DNA of 61,578 nucleotides from an uncultured Alphaproteobacteria bacterium (GTDB lineage Bacteria > Pseudomonadota > Alphaproteobacteria > HIMB59): contig CACKOX010000005.1 of assembly GCA_902601865.1 (NCBI GenBank), positions 1-61,578 of the forward strand, in the 5' to 3' direction. The position numbers and the translations under genes are program-made. The notes under the pieces were generated by a model, which saw only the letters and a list, made by a program, of their open reading frames with translations, ran no database searches and had not been told where the DNA came from. Each line of letters opens with the position of its first letter. Within the stretch, counting starts at the first letter, position 1. Shown here in pieces: positions 1 through 7,360 of this stretch.

Positions 1-833
1 TCTTTATTATTTTGAATACCGACAAAATCTCCTTTGATGATTTTAAAAAAGTTTTTCCTAAACCTCAAAAAAATAAAAAATTAAAAAAAAAAATTAACTT
101 TAATTGGGAAATTTCTGAAATGTTAATTTCAGATACTTACTCACTTTTCTCCAATAAATTAAGTTTTGTTTATGATAAAGGTTTCGAGTCTTTGATTTTC
201 TATGATAATGAAAAAGAATTTGAATTATCTATTCTCCCAAAAAAAGATGGCAATAAAAAAATTTATTTATTTTCAAAAAATGCGGGTCAATTTTTTTATG
301 CACAAAAAATATCAAAAAATATGATTGGAGGTGCATTGATGGGTCGTGGTTCATTTAGAAAATTTGATGATTATGACCTTAATGTCAAAGTTAAAGATTT
401 TAGTATTGATAAAGAGTCAAAATTTTATAATTTATTATTCACATCCAGAATGCTAGACATTTTTTCTGTATTGCAAAACAGTCAAGATGAATTCAACTAT
501 CTGGAAGTGCCTGTTTTTAGAAAAGGAAAAGTTTACAGTTTTGATCATGCAATTATGCTTGGTGGTACAGTTGCATTTTCTTTTAAAGGTGAAGCAAATC
601 CATCAGAAAGAACCGCCTCTGTTAATGGAACTTATGGCCCGTTGTATTTATTTGAGAAAAAATTTAAAAATATTCCTTTTTTAAATGAGTTTTTTGGTAA
701 AAATGTTGAAGAGAGTCTTCTTGCTGCAGATTTTAAAGTAAAAAAAAATGGGAATAAAACTGACTTTTCTTTTAATCCCTTATCTATTTTAACTCCTGGT
801 AAAACAAGAAATTTTTTTGATATTTGGGAATAG
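1..833 (+). CDS. AsmA/YhdP-like envelope protein, C-terminal part (gene runs off the left edge)
   Basis: The reading frame is open to the left edge, so this is the last ~275 residues of a longer protein. The C-terminus has the signature of the large AsmA-like (DUF3971/YhdP-type) proteins: a GTYGPLYLFE segment, then 'NIPFLNEFFG' and a closing 'NPLSILTPGKTRNFFDIWE', equivalent to the usual NPLSxLxPGxxRxxF end. In this family the protein is anchored in the inner membrane, spans the periplasm and is linked to lipid transport to the outer membrane. The N-terminal anchor is outside the window. The family is recognised from the tail only; an internal TTG at position 12 is not a credible start. Confidence 0.72.
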   Translation, partial: FIILNTDKISFDDFKKVFPKPQKNKKLKKKINFNWEISEMLISDTYSLFSNKLSFVYDKGFESLIFYDNEKEFELSILPKKDGNKKIYLFSKNAGQFFYAQKISKNMIGGALMGRGSFRKFDDYDLNVKVKDFSIDKESKFYNLLFTSRMLDIFSVLQNSQDEFNYLEVPVFRKGKVYSFDHAIMLGGTVAFSFKGEANPSERTASVNGTYGPLYLFEKKFKNIPFLNEFFGKNVEESLLAADFKVKKNGNKTDFSFNPLSILTPGKTRNFFDIWE

Positions 834-1280
834 TTAATTAATTATCTTTATTCCATCAAAATTTGAAATTATTCCAGATTGAACTATTTCTGCACATACA
901 CCACCTCTATTCATCAGTATTTTAACTAAATTATCTACATTCAATTTATTTTGAAGGTATCTACATGGTTGACATAATTTATGAACTTTTAAAACTACAT
1001 TATTTATCTGTATTTTTTTATTAACCATTTTATTTAGATCAATTCCTGTTGTTATAATATTTCTTCTAAAATCCTTATAATTAAAATTACTTTTGACAGT
1101 ATTATTAAAATAACTAATCTTTTCAGACTCTATTAGAGTTACTTGCTCATACTTTTTTTTAAAATTTTCATAATATCTGTCATTAATAATACCCTTATTT
1201 CTTTTTAAGATCGCTTGATTTACATAAATAGTGCCCTCTCCACTTAGATTTGTAATATTGATTGCTTTAATTTTCGGCAT
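834..1280 (-). CDS. MOSC domain protein
   Basis: A 148-residue protein with the core of the MOSC (molybdenum cofactor sulfurase C-terminal) fold: 'RRNIITTGIDLN' near residues 72-83, a 'KLCQPCRYLQ' segment with Cys103 and Cys106, and 'MNRGGVCAEIV' towards the end. Small stand-alone MOSC proteins are thought to carry or transfer sulfur to a metal-pterin centre; YiiM and YcbX are the studied relatives. Its stop abuts the stop of the AsmA-like gene (833/834), a convergent pair with no spacer. It starts 30 bp from the divergent gene at 1311. The family call is firm; the substrate is unknown. Confidence 0.8.
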   Translation of the reverse strand: MPKIKAINITNLSGEGTIYVNQAILKRNKGIINDRYYENFKKKYEQVTLIESEKISYFNNTVKSNFNYKDFRRNIITTGIDLNKMVNKKIQINNVVLKVHKLCQPCRYLQNKLNVDNLVKILMNRGGVCAEIVQSGIISNFDGIKIIN

Positions 1281-1310
1281 TTTTGAATATATTTACTTTA
1301 GTTTATATAT

Positions 1311-1583
1311 ATGGAAGATAACACAAATTTATATAGTCAAAGGAATATATTAATTCGTAATTTCCTTATTTTTTCAAGATTGGCACCTTTTATAACTAGT
1401 TTTATTAGTTCCGTGCTTATTAATAAGATTTTTTTGAAAGCTCCTAATTTAATTAATTTAGACTTCATATTGATCTTTATATCTCTTTATTTAATTTTAT
1501 ATGTTTTTATTTCTCACACTAAGTCACTTTGTGAGCAGCTTGCTGTTGTTAATCAAAAAATTAACTCACATGGCGACGAATAA
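1311..1583 (+). CDS. small two-helix membrane protein, unknown function
   Basis: I do not recognise this 90-residue protein. It has two hydrophobic stretches, about residues 20-40 ('FSRLAPFITSFISSVLI') and 50-68 ('LDFILIFISLYLILYVFIS'), and a polar C-terminal tail with a short helix. This suggests a small inner-membrane protein with both ends on the same side. It is divergent from the MOSC gene across 30 bp and stands 65 bp before umuD. Nothing in the sequence links it to DNA repair. Confidence 0.6.
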   Translation: MEDNTNLYSQRNILIRNFLIFSRLAPFITSFISSVLINKIFLKAPNLINLDFILIFISLYLILYVFISHTKSLCEQLAVVNQKINSHGDE

Positions 1584-1639
1584 TTAATTTTATTTTACAA
1601 ATTTTGTTATTTCTTTTGCGATCATGATAGTTTATAAAA

Positions 1640-1654
1640 GAACAAAATATGAAC
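1640..1654 (+). promoter_or_regulatory. LexA (SOS) box overlapping the umuD start codon
   Basis: GAAC-AAAATAT-GAAC is an exact match to GAAC-N7-GAAC, the reverse complement of the direct-repeat SOS box GTTC-N7-GTTC known in Alphaproteobacteria. The umuD ATG (1649-1651) lies inside the box. A possible -10 (TATAAA, 1633-1638, or GATAGT, 1626-1631, with TTGTTA at 1604-1609) sits just upstream, so LexA bound here would cover the transcription start. The box match is seen directly; repression by LexA is inferred. Confidence 0.8.
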
Positions 1655-2086
1655 AAAAATACTTTAGTAAAAAAATATAAAGACAACAGTCTTGAGACAG
1701 TACCTTATATTTTATCTAGAATTTCAGCTGGATTTCCATCTCCAGCCGATGATTATATAGAAAATAATTTAAGCATATCTGAACTATTAATTAAAAATCA
1801 ATTATCAACCTTTTTAATGAAAGCTAGCGGCGAGTCCATGATAGAAGCAGGAATTAATGATGGTGATGTATTAGTAGTAGATAGAAGTTTGGAAGCCAGA
1901 AGTAGGGACATAGTGATAGCTATATTTGAGGGAAACTTAACTGTAAAAAGACTAATCATCAAAGCAGATGGTTCTGCCATCCTAAAATCTGAGAACCCAT
2001 TATACAAAAATATACTAATATCAGAGTACACAGAACTAGAGATATGGGGAGTTGTCACTAGTGCCATCCATCAATTTATTAAGTAA
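1649..2086 (+). CDS. umuD: UmuD, LexA-like self-cleaving subunit of DNA polymerase V
   Basis: A 145-residue S24 peptidase-fold protein. RecA-driven self-cleavage should occur in 'RISAGFPSPADDY' between Ala27 and Gly28. The Ser/Lys dyad is visible as Ser63 in 'SGESMIEAG' and Lys100 in 'NLTVKRL'; the 'LEIWGVVTS' end is also typical. UmuD' forms the accessory dimer of error-prone polymerase V. Length fits E. coli UmuD (~139 residues). No other start is available: an in-frame TAG lies at 1628 and the next Met is residue 57. The leader must therefore be very short, with the SOS box over the start codon. umuC follows after 2 bp. Confidence 0.95.
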   Translation: MNKNTLVKKYKDNSLETVPYILSRISAGFPSPADDYIENNLSISELLIKNQLSTFLMKASGESMIEAGINDGDVLVVDRSLEARSRDIVIAIFEGNLTVKRLIIKADGSAILKSENPLYKNILISEYTELEIWGVVTSAIHQFIK

Positions 2087-2088
2087 CG

Positions 2089-3363
2089 ATGAATATTGTA
2101 GCCCTAGTAGATTGTAATTCTTTTTATGCCTCGTGTGAGACTATTTTTAAGCCTCATTTGAATAAAAAACCCATAGTTGTCTTATCAAATAATGATGGAT
2201 GTGTCATAGCCAGAAGTTCAAAAGCTAAAAAATTAGGAATTAAAATGGGAGTACCTTTTTTTGAGATAAAACAAATAATAAAAAAATATCCAGTACACGT
2301 GTTTTCATCAAATTATAGTTTATATGGAAATATCTCATCTAGGGTAATGGGAGTATTAAAAGAGTACTGTGATAGACTAGAAGTCTATTCCATAGATGAA
2401 GCATTTTTAATACTAAATAAATACTCTGAGAGAAGTTTTTTTTTAAGAGCAGAGGGAATTAAAAAAATGATAAAGAAATGGATAGGCATACCTGTTAGCA
2501 TAGGTATAGCTAACAATAAAACTTTATCTAAGGTAGCAAATCATTTAGCCAAAAAAGATGAATTAGGATCCCAAATAGTAGAAATAATAAACCAAAAACA
2601 AATAGAAATATCTTTGAAGGTACTAGGAGTAGGTGATGTTTGGGGCATAGGTACTAGGATAGAAAAATTCCTTCAAAAAAATAATATTTACACTGCTTAC
2701 GATTTATATAGAGCAGATCCAAGATGGGTTAGACAACACTTAGGAGTGGTGGGAGAGAGGACCTATAGAGAACTACACGGTGAAATATGTATACCTATAG
2801 TTGAAAGATCAGAACCAAAAAAACAATGTCGAGTATCAAGATCCTTTGAAAATTATGTAACTAGTTTCGAAGAATTAGAGAAAAGAGTAATATCTTATGC
2901 AACTAGGGCTTCAGAAAAGATTAGATCTGATGGCTTGCAAGCAAAAAAGATAACTACATTTATTCGTTCAAATAAATTTAACAATAACAATAAACAATAC
3001 CATGCAGCTAGGACTTATGATTTTATATCTCCTTCAAATGATTTATTTGAAACGATAAGATTAGCCGTAGAAGCACTAAAATCTATTTATCGGCCAGAAA
3101 TTAAATATAAAAAAGCAGGTGTTTTACTCTCAGACTTAACAATAGAAGGAGAGTACAATAGGGATTTATTTATCCACCAGTCAGAAGAGAGTCTTTTGAA
3201 AAAAGTTAGAGTAAACAAAGTATTTGACAATCTAAATAATAGATATGGTAGCGGGACTATTTGCGTTGCTAAAGAGAACTATGAAAAGTTCTATATAACT
3301 AGACGGCAAAACCTGAGCCCCGCATACACATCAAATTTTGAAGAACTACCTAATGTAAATTAG
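2089..3363 (+). CDS. umuC: UmuC, Y-family catalytic subunit of DNA polymerase V
   Basis: A 424-residue translesion polymerase of normal UmuC length. The palm carboxylates are Asp8 ('VDCNSFYASCE') and Asp103-Glu104 ('YSIDEAF'). The YASCE steric-gate region, the 'NNDGCVIARS' fingers, the little finger and the closing 'RRQNLSPAYTSN' are all typical of UmuC. With UmuD' it copies past DNA lesions during the SOS response. It is co-transcribed with umuD and its stop overlaps the convergent TrpB2 gene by 4 bp. The ata, agg and cta codons look commoner in umuDC than in nearby genes, which may mean transfer; this is an impression and was not computed. Confidence 0.96.
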   Translation: MNIVALVDCNSFYASCETIFKPHLNKKPIVVLSNNDGCVIARSSKAKKLGIKMGVPFFEIKQIIKKYPVHVFSSNYSLYGNISSRVMGVLKEYCDRLEVYSIDEAFLILNKYSERSFFLRAEGIKKMIKKWIGIPVSIGIANNKTLSKVANHLAKKDELGSQIVEIINQKQIEISLKVLGVGDVWGIGTRIEKFLQKNNIYTAYDLYRADPRWVRQHLGVVGERTYRELHGEICIPIVERSEPKKQCRVSRSFENYVTSFEELEKRVISYATRASEKIRSDGLQAKKITTFIRSNKFNNNNKQYHAARTYDFISPSNDLFETIRLAVEALKSIYRPEIKYKKAGVLLSDLTIEGEYNRDLFIHQSEESLLKKVRVNKVFDNLNNRYGSGTICVAKENYEKFYITRRQNLSPAYTSNFEELPNVN

Positions 3364-4721
3364 TTCACAGCAGGTATTGAGCCCATAGACTCTTCAAAAG
3401 CCTTTGAGTCAAATTTATCTTCAGCAAGATTACCCGAAAAATAATCCATATAAGCTTGCATATCAAAATGACCATGACCACAAAGATTAAATAAAATAGA
3501 TTTTGATTTACCTTCAGCTTTACATTTAAGAGCCTCATCTACAGCACCTTTAATGGCATGTGTAGCTTCAGGAGCAGGCATAATACCTTCAGTTCTAGCA
3601 AACTGTATACCAGCCTCTAAACATTCCTTTTGGCCATAAGCTCTGGGCTCCATGTGCCCATTATGAACTAGGTGAGATAACATTGGAGCCATTCCATGAT
3701 ATCTTAAACCACCAACATGAGTAGGTGAAGGCATAAAATCAGAACCCAGTGTGTGCATCTTTAACAAAGGTGCAGATTTTAGAGTATCTCCAAAGTCATA
3801 AGAGTATTTACCTTTGGTCAATGAAGGACAAGAAGATGGTTCAACCGCAATAGCATGCACGTCTTGTTCTCCTCTAAATTTTTTACCTAAGAAAGGATTA
3901 CACAAGCCTGAAAAATTACTTCCACCGCCAGTGCACCCTATAACTATATCTGGATAGTCATCAGCCATTTCCATTTGAAGAAGTGCTTCCTGCCCAATAA
4001 TAGATTGATGCATTAATACATGATTTAAAACACTTCCAAGTGCATATTTAGTATCTTCATTTGTAGCGGCTACTTCTGCTGCTTCAGATATGGCAATACC
4101 AAGAGAACCAGCACTATTAGGATCTTTTTCTAATATAGCTCTTCCAGAGTTTGTTTCATTTGAGGGACTTGCAACTACACTACCACCATAACTTTCAATT
4201 ATTGCTCTTCTATAAGGTTTTTGATCATAGCTTACTCTTACCATAAATACTTTAATTTCAATTCCAAAGACAGCTCCGGCATAACTTAGAGCAGTACCCC
4301 ATTGACCTGCACCTGTTTCAGTTGCTATTTTCTTTACACCAGCCTCTTTGTTATAAAATGCTTGTGCTAATGCAGTATTAGGTTTGTGACTACCTGAAGG
4401 ACTGGCACCTTCATATTTGTAATAAATCCTAGCAGGCGTATCTAAAGCTTTCTCTAAAGCTCTTGCTCTAACTAAAGGAGTACACCTCCATCGACTATAG
4501 GCCTCTAAAACAGGACCGGGGATGTCGATATATCTCTCTTGTGAAACCTCTTGCATAATTAAATCCATCGGAAATAAAGGTGCTAAATCATCAGGACCTA
4601 AAGGTTGTTTTGTTCCAGGATTTAAGGGTGGGCTCATTGGCTCTTTTAAATCCGCTACCAGATTGTACCATTGTTTCGGCACATCACTGTCTTTAATAAA
4701 AAATTTACTATCCTCACTCAT
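3360..4721 (-). CDS. trpB2: TrpB2-type tryptophan synthase beta chain-like PLP enzyme
   Basis: A 453-residue fold-type II PLP enzyme of the TrpB2 family, longer than the ~400 residues of TrpB1. It has the extended N-terminus with 'LNPGTKQPLGPDDLAPLFP', the PLP lysine Lys113 in 'GASPSGSHKPNTA', 'TETGAGQWG' and the phosphate-binding glycine loop 'GCTGGGSNFSG'. TrpB2 enzymes make tryptophan from indole or phosphoindole compounds and serine, often without TrpA. No trpA or other trp gene is next to it, so it may be a salvage enzyme or act on another substrate. It meets umuC tail to tail with a 4-bp overlap. Confidence 0.9.
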   Translation of the reverse strand: MSEDSKFFIKDSDVPKQWYNLVADLKEPMSPPLNPGTKQPLGPDDLAPLFPMDLIMQEVSQERYIDIPGPVLEAYSRWRCTPLVRARALEKALDTPARIYYKYEGASPSGSHKPNTALAQAFYNKEAGVKKIATETGAGQWGTALSYAGAVFGIEIKVFMVRVSYDQKPYRRAIIESYGGSVVASPSNETNSGRAILEKDPNSAGSLGIAISEAAEVAATNEDTKYALGSVLNHVLMHQSIIGQEALLQMEMADDYPDIVIGCTGGGSNFSGLCNPFLGKKFRGEQDVHAIAVEPSSCPSLTKGKYSYDFGDTLKSAPLLKMHTLGSDFMPSPTHVGGLRYHGMAPMLSHLVHNGHMEPRAYGQKECLEAGIQFARTEGIMPAPEATHAIKGAVDEALKCKAEGKSKSILFNLCGHGHFDMQAYMDYFSGNLAEDKFDSKAFEESMGSIPAVN

Positions 4722-4765
4722 AATTCCTAATTTTATTGTATTTGTTAGATAAAAAGTAGGATTAT

Positions 4766-5677
4766 TTATTCACTATAAAACCTATTTAAGGCCGCTTCTT
4801 TATTTATTAATGGTAAAAGTTGTGCTACTAGCACACCAATAAGTATTAAAAAACACCCAAAAATTTGAACATTTGTCAAAAATTGAGAAAGAATAACCCA
4901 AGCTGCCAAAGATCCAAAAACACCCTCAAGAGAAAATGTAATTGCTGCTGTGGATGGTTTTACATACCTTTGCCCAAAAACTTGAAGGGTATAAGCAATT
5001 CCACTTGACAAGACACCTACATATAAAAGCTCAAAGATTTCTTTTGATATTCCCTCAATTGTAGGATTTTCAAATATAAACATGAAAGGCAAACTATAAA
5101 AAAAACATAATAGAAATTGGGATGATGCTAAAGTAAATGGTGCATTTATAATTTCAAAGTATTCATCAATTAAAATGCAATGTATTGCAAAAAATAAAGC
5201 ACATACAATTACAAGTATATCAGCAAATTGTGCTTCAAAACTATTCTCAAGAGTTAAGTAATAAGACCCTACTAGACATATTGATACGGATAGCCAAATA
5301 CTCCAGTGTATTTTTTTTTTTAAAAATAATCTCGATATTATAGGAACAAATGGAACATATAATATTGTTAAGAAAGCTGCATTTCCTACTTTAGTATACT
5401 GTAAAGCGTATTGTTGAAGGTAAGTTCCTAATAATAAACTTAAACCAGTTAAAAGAACTACAATTATAAATTTTTTTTTATTTTTAAGATTTTTAATTTT
5501 ATTAATTTCATAAAAAGCAAAAGGTAAAACTATTATTCCACCAATTAAAAAACGCATATTTGTAAACGTTAGTGGACCAATAAATTCCATTCCTGTTGTT
5601 TGAGCCACAAATGCAGTACCCCAAATTATTGATGCTACAATGAGACATAAGGTAGATAAGAGATGTTTGGAGTTCAT
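4766..5677 (-). CDS. EamA-family drug/metabolite transporter
   Basis: A 303-residue membrane protein with about ten hydrophobic helices in two EamA halves. The first opens with 'SIIWGTAFVAQTTGMEFIGP' and 'TNMRFLIGG'; the second has 'SGIAYTLQVFGQRYVKPSTAA', the usual EamA repeat signature. These proteins export or import amino acids, nucleosides or other small metabolites across the inner membrane; the substrate cannot be read from the sequence. It starts 8 bp after the CCA end of tRNA-Asn on the same strand, so it may be read through from the tRNA promoter. Confidence 0.88.
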   Translation of the reverse strand: MNSKHLLSTLCLIVASIIWGTAFVAQTTGMEFIGPLTFTNMRFLIGGIIVLPFAFYEINKIKNLKNKKKFIIVVLLTGLSLLLGTYLQQYALQYTKVGNAAFLTILYVPFVPIISRLFLKKKIHWSIWLSVSICLVGSYYLTLENSFEAQFADILVIVCALFFAIHCILIDEYFEIINAPFTLASSQFLLCFFYSLPFMFIFENPTIEGISKEIFELLYVGVLSSGIAYTLQVFGQRYVKPSTAAITFSLEGVFGSLAAWVILSQFLTNVQIFGCFLILIGVLVAQLLPLINKEAALNRFYSE

Positions 5678-5684
5678 AAAAAAC

Positions 5685-5759
5685 TGGCTCCGCAGGTAGG
5701 ATTCGAACCTACGACCTGTCGGTTAACAGCCGAATGCTCTACCGCTGAGCTACTGCGGA
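5685..5759 (-). tRNA. tRNA-Asn, anticodon GTT
   Basis: Read on the minus strand this is a 75-nt cloverleaf. The acceptor stem TCCGCAG pairs with CTGCGGA, the discriminator is G and the CCA end is encoded. The D-arm is GCTCAGCGGTAGAGC, the anticodon loop CTGTTAA has GTT (5725-5727), and the T-arm contains GGTTCGAATCC. All stems pair. Confidence 0.98.
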
Positions 5760-5868
5760 ACGTTGCATCAAACTACAATAATTTTTTAATTTTTCAATTA
5801 ACATTTTTTAATTCGATTTTAAAAAAAATTTTCAATGATATTAGGGTTTATTTGGATATAATGTGTTT

Positions 5869-6126
5869 ATGGAAAAAATTATTTCACCTTGTATATCAAT
5901 ATGCAAAACTGATCCATCTACCGGATACTGTTATGGCTGTGCTAGAACTTCTGAAGAAAAAGCGACATGGAAAGACGAAAATACGACAAATGAATGGAAA
6001 ATAAATAATATTTCTGAGTTAAAAAATAGACTTTCTGGTTGGCAATTATCATCATTTGAAGAGTCATATGATTTTAAAATAAAAAACGGAATATCTTTAG
6101 CAAAGCACAAAATGATGAATAAATGA
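5869..6126 (+). CDS. DUF1289 family small cysteine-rich protein
   Basis: An 85-residue protein opening with 'ISPCISICKTDPSTGYCYGCART', the DUF1289 signature with four spaced cysteines, followed by the conserved Trp region ('ATWKDE'). The family is widespread in Proteobacteria and is presumed to bind metal through the cysteines; no function is established. I chose ATG 5869 over the in-frame GTG at 5863, because the family normally begins only a few residues before the first Cys. It starts a compact co-directional run to 9556 and overlaps the next gene by 4 bp. Confidence 0.82.
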   Translation: MEKIISPCISICKTDPSTGYCYGCARTSEEKATWKDENTTNEWKINNISELKNRLSGWQLSSFEESYDFKIKNGISLAKHKMMNK

Positions 6127-6545
6127 AAAAAATTAAAGGCTCGTGTCTTTGCAAGAAAATTAGCTTTGAGATTAAGAATGAATGTAGATACTCAGTTTTT
6201 TGCCATTGCCAAATGTGTCAGGCTTCAAATGCTGAATTTAGTTCTTATACAAAAGTAAAAAATGAAAATCTTAATTTTAAAAGTAAAAAAACTTTAAAAT
6301 GGTTTGTTTCTAGTAAACATTATAAAAGAGGTTTTTGTTCAATTTGTGGAAGTTCATTATTTTTTCAAAAAAAATCTTCAGATGACTATATCTCAATATC
6401 AACAGGTACCTTAAATAAAAATATACCTTCTATCGGCCATATTTTTTACAAATATAAAAAATCAAAAATTAATTTCTCTAAATTAAAAAAATTTCCTCAA
6501 TCTGCCCAAGGATATTTTGATAAGTTTATTTATAGAATTAAATGA
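6123..6545 (+). CDS. GFA/CENP-V family zinc protein
   Basis: A 140-residue protein with the zinc-binding cysteines of the GFA (glutathione-dependent formaldehyde-activating) fold: Cys8 and Cys10 ('GSCLCKK'), Cys27, Cys29 and Cys32 ('FCHCQMCQ'), and Cys72 and Cys75 ('GFCSICGSS'). 'ISISTGTLN' follows as usual. The type enzyme binds glutathione to formaldehyde, but most family members have no proven activity, so the name should be read as a fold. It shares 4-bp overlaps with the genes on both sides, implying one transcript and possible translational coupling. Confidence 0.85.
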   Translation: MKKIKGSCLCKKISFEIKNECRYSVFCHCQMCQASNAEFSSYTKVKNENLNFKSKKTLKWFVSSKHYKRGFCSICGSSLFFQKKSSDDYISISTGTLNKNIPSIGHIFYKYKKSKINFSKLKKFPQSAQGYFDKFIYRIK

Positions 6546-7360
6546 ATTACTCATTAACAATCAAGATTATCTTAATATTACTATTTATATACCTTTTAAT
6601 TATCTTTTATGTTTATACAAAACAAAGATCTCTTCTTTATGTCCCTCAAATTGATAATTATGATGACGAATTACTAATCATCCCTGCGGAAAAAGTATTT
6701 ATTGAAAATAGCTCAAATATAAAATTAAGGTCAATTTTTTATAAACATCCATCTAATACTAAAACTACATTACTAATGTTTCACGGTAATGCTGGTCCTA
6801 TTGAAAATAGATTTTATAAAATTAACAAGTTATCAAAATATGACCAAAACATTTTACTTATTTCTTGGAGATCATATAGCGGTAATGATGGTGAACCTAC
6901 GGAGGATGGTTTATATGATGACGCTAGAAGTGCTATAAAATGGCTTGAAGAAAAAAATATTTCTAAAAAGGATATTATTATTTATGGGGAATCTCTAGGA
7001 ACTGCTGTTACTATAGAAATAGCTCAGAATAATAATTTTAAGGGTTTAATCTTGGAGGCTCCATTTACTTCAATGATTGATGCAGCTAAATTTCATTATC
7101 CATACCTTCCTGTTTCAATCATGCTTAAAGATAAGTATTTAAGTGATAAAAAGATTAAAAACGTTATTTCACCTATATTTATTATGCACGCCATAGGGGA
7201 TGATATTGTTCCATTTAGAATGGGTGAAAAAATTTACGAATTAGCAAATTCACCTAAAAGTAGTTATTTCGTTGATGAGAATGAACATTTAGTAACTTAT
7301 GATGAAAATTTAATGAATAAGATGGATGAATTTTATGAAACTATAATTAATTATGAATAA
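6542..7360 (+). CDS. membrane-anchored alpha/beta hydrolase (BEM46/ABHD13-like)
   Basis: A 272-residue protein with one N-terminal hydrophobic helix (about residues 6-26) and a hydrolase domain. The oxyanion motif is 'MFHGNAG' (79-85), the nucleophile elbow is 'YGESLG' with Ser151, and the likely acid and base are in 'GDDIVPF' and 'NEHLVTY'. This layout is that of BEM46/ABHD13-like serine hydrolases, held in the inner membrane by the first helix. The substrate is unknown, although an acyl-CoA synthetase follows with an 8-bp overlap, so a role in freeing or remodelling fatty acyl groups is plausible. Confidence 0.85.
   Translation: MNYSLTIKIILILLFIYLLIIFYVYTKQRSLLYVPQIDNYDDELLIIPAEKVFIENSSNIKLRSIFYKHPSNTKTTLLMFHGNAGPIENRFYKINKLSKYDQNILLISWRSYSGNDGEPTEDGLYDDARSAIKWLEEKNISKKDIIIYGESLGTAVTIEIAQNNNFKGLILEAPFTSMIDAAKFHYPYLPVSIMLKDKYLSDKKIKNVISPIFIMHAIGDDIVPFRMGEKIYELANSPKSSYFVDENEHLVTYDENLMNKMDEFYETIINYE

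Noticed and set aside
5863-5868. GTG start for the DUF1289 gene
   Set aside because: ATG two codons later fits the family start and spacing better; the difference is only two residues.
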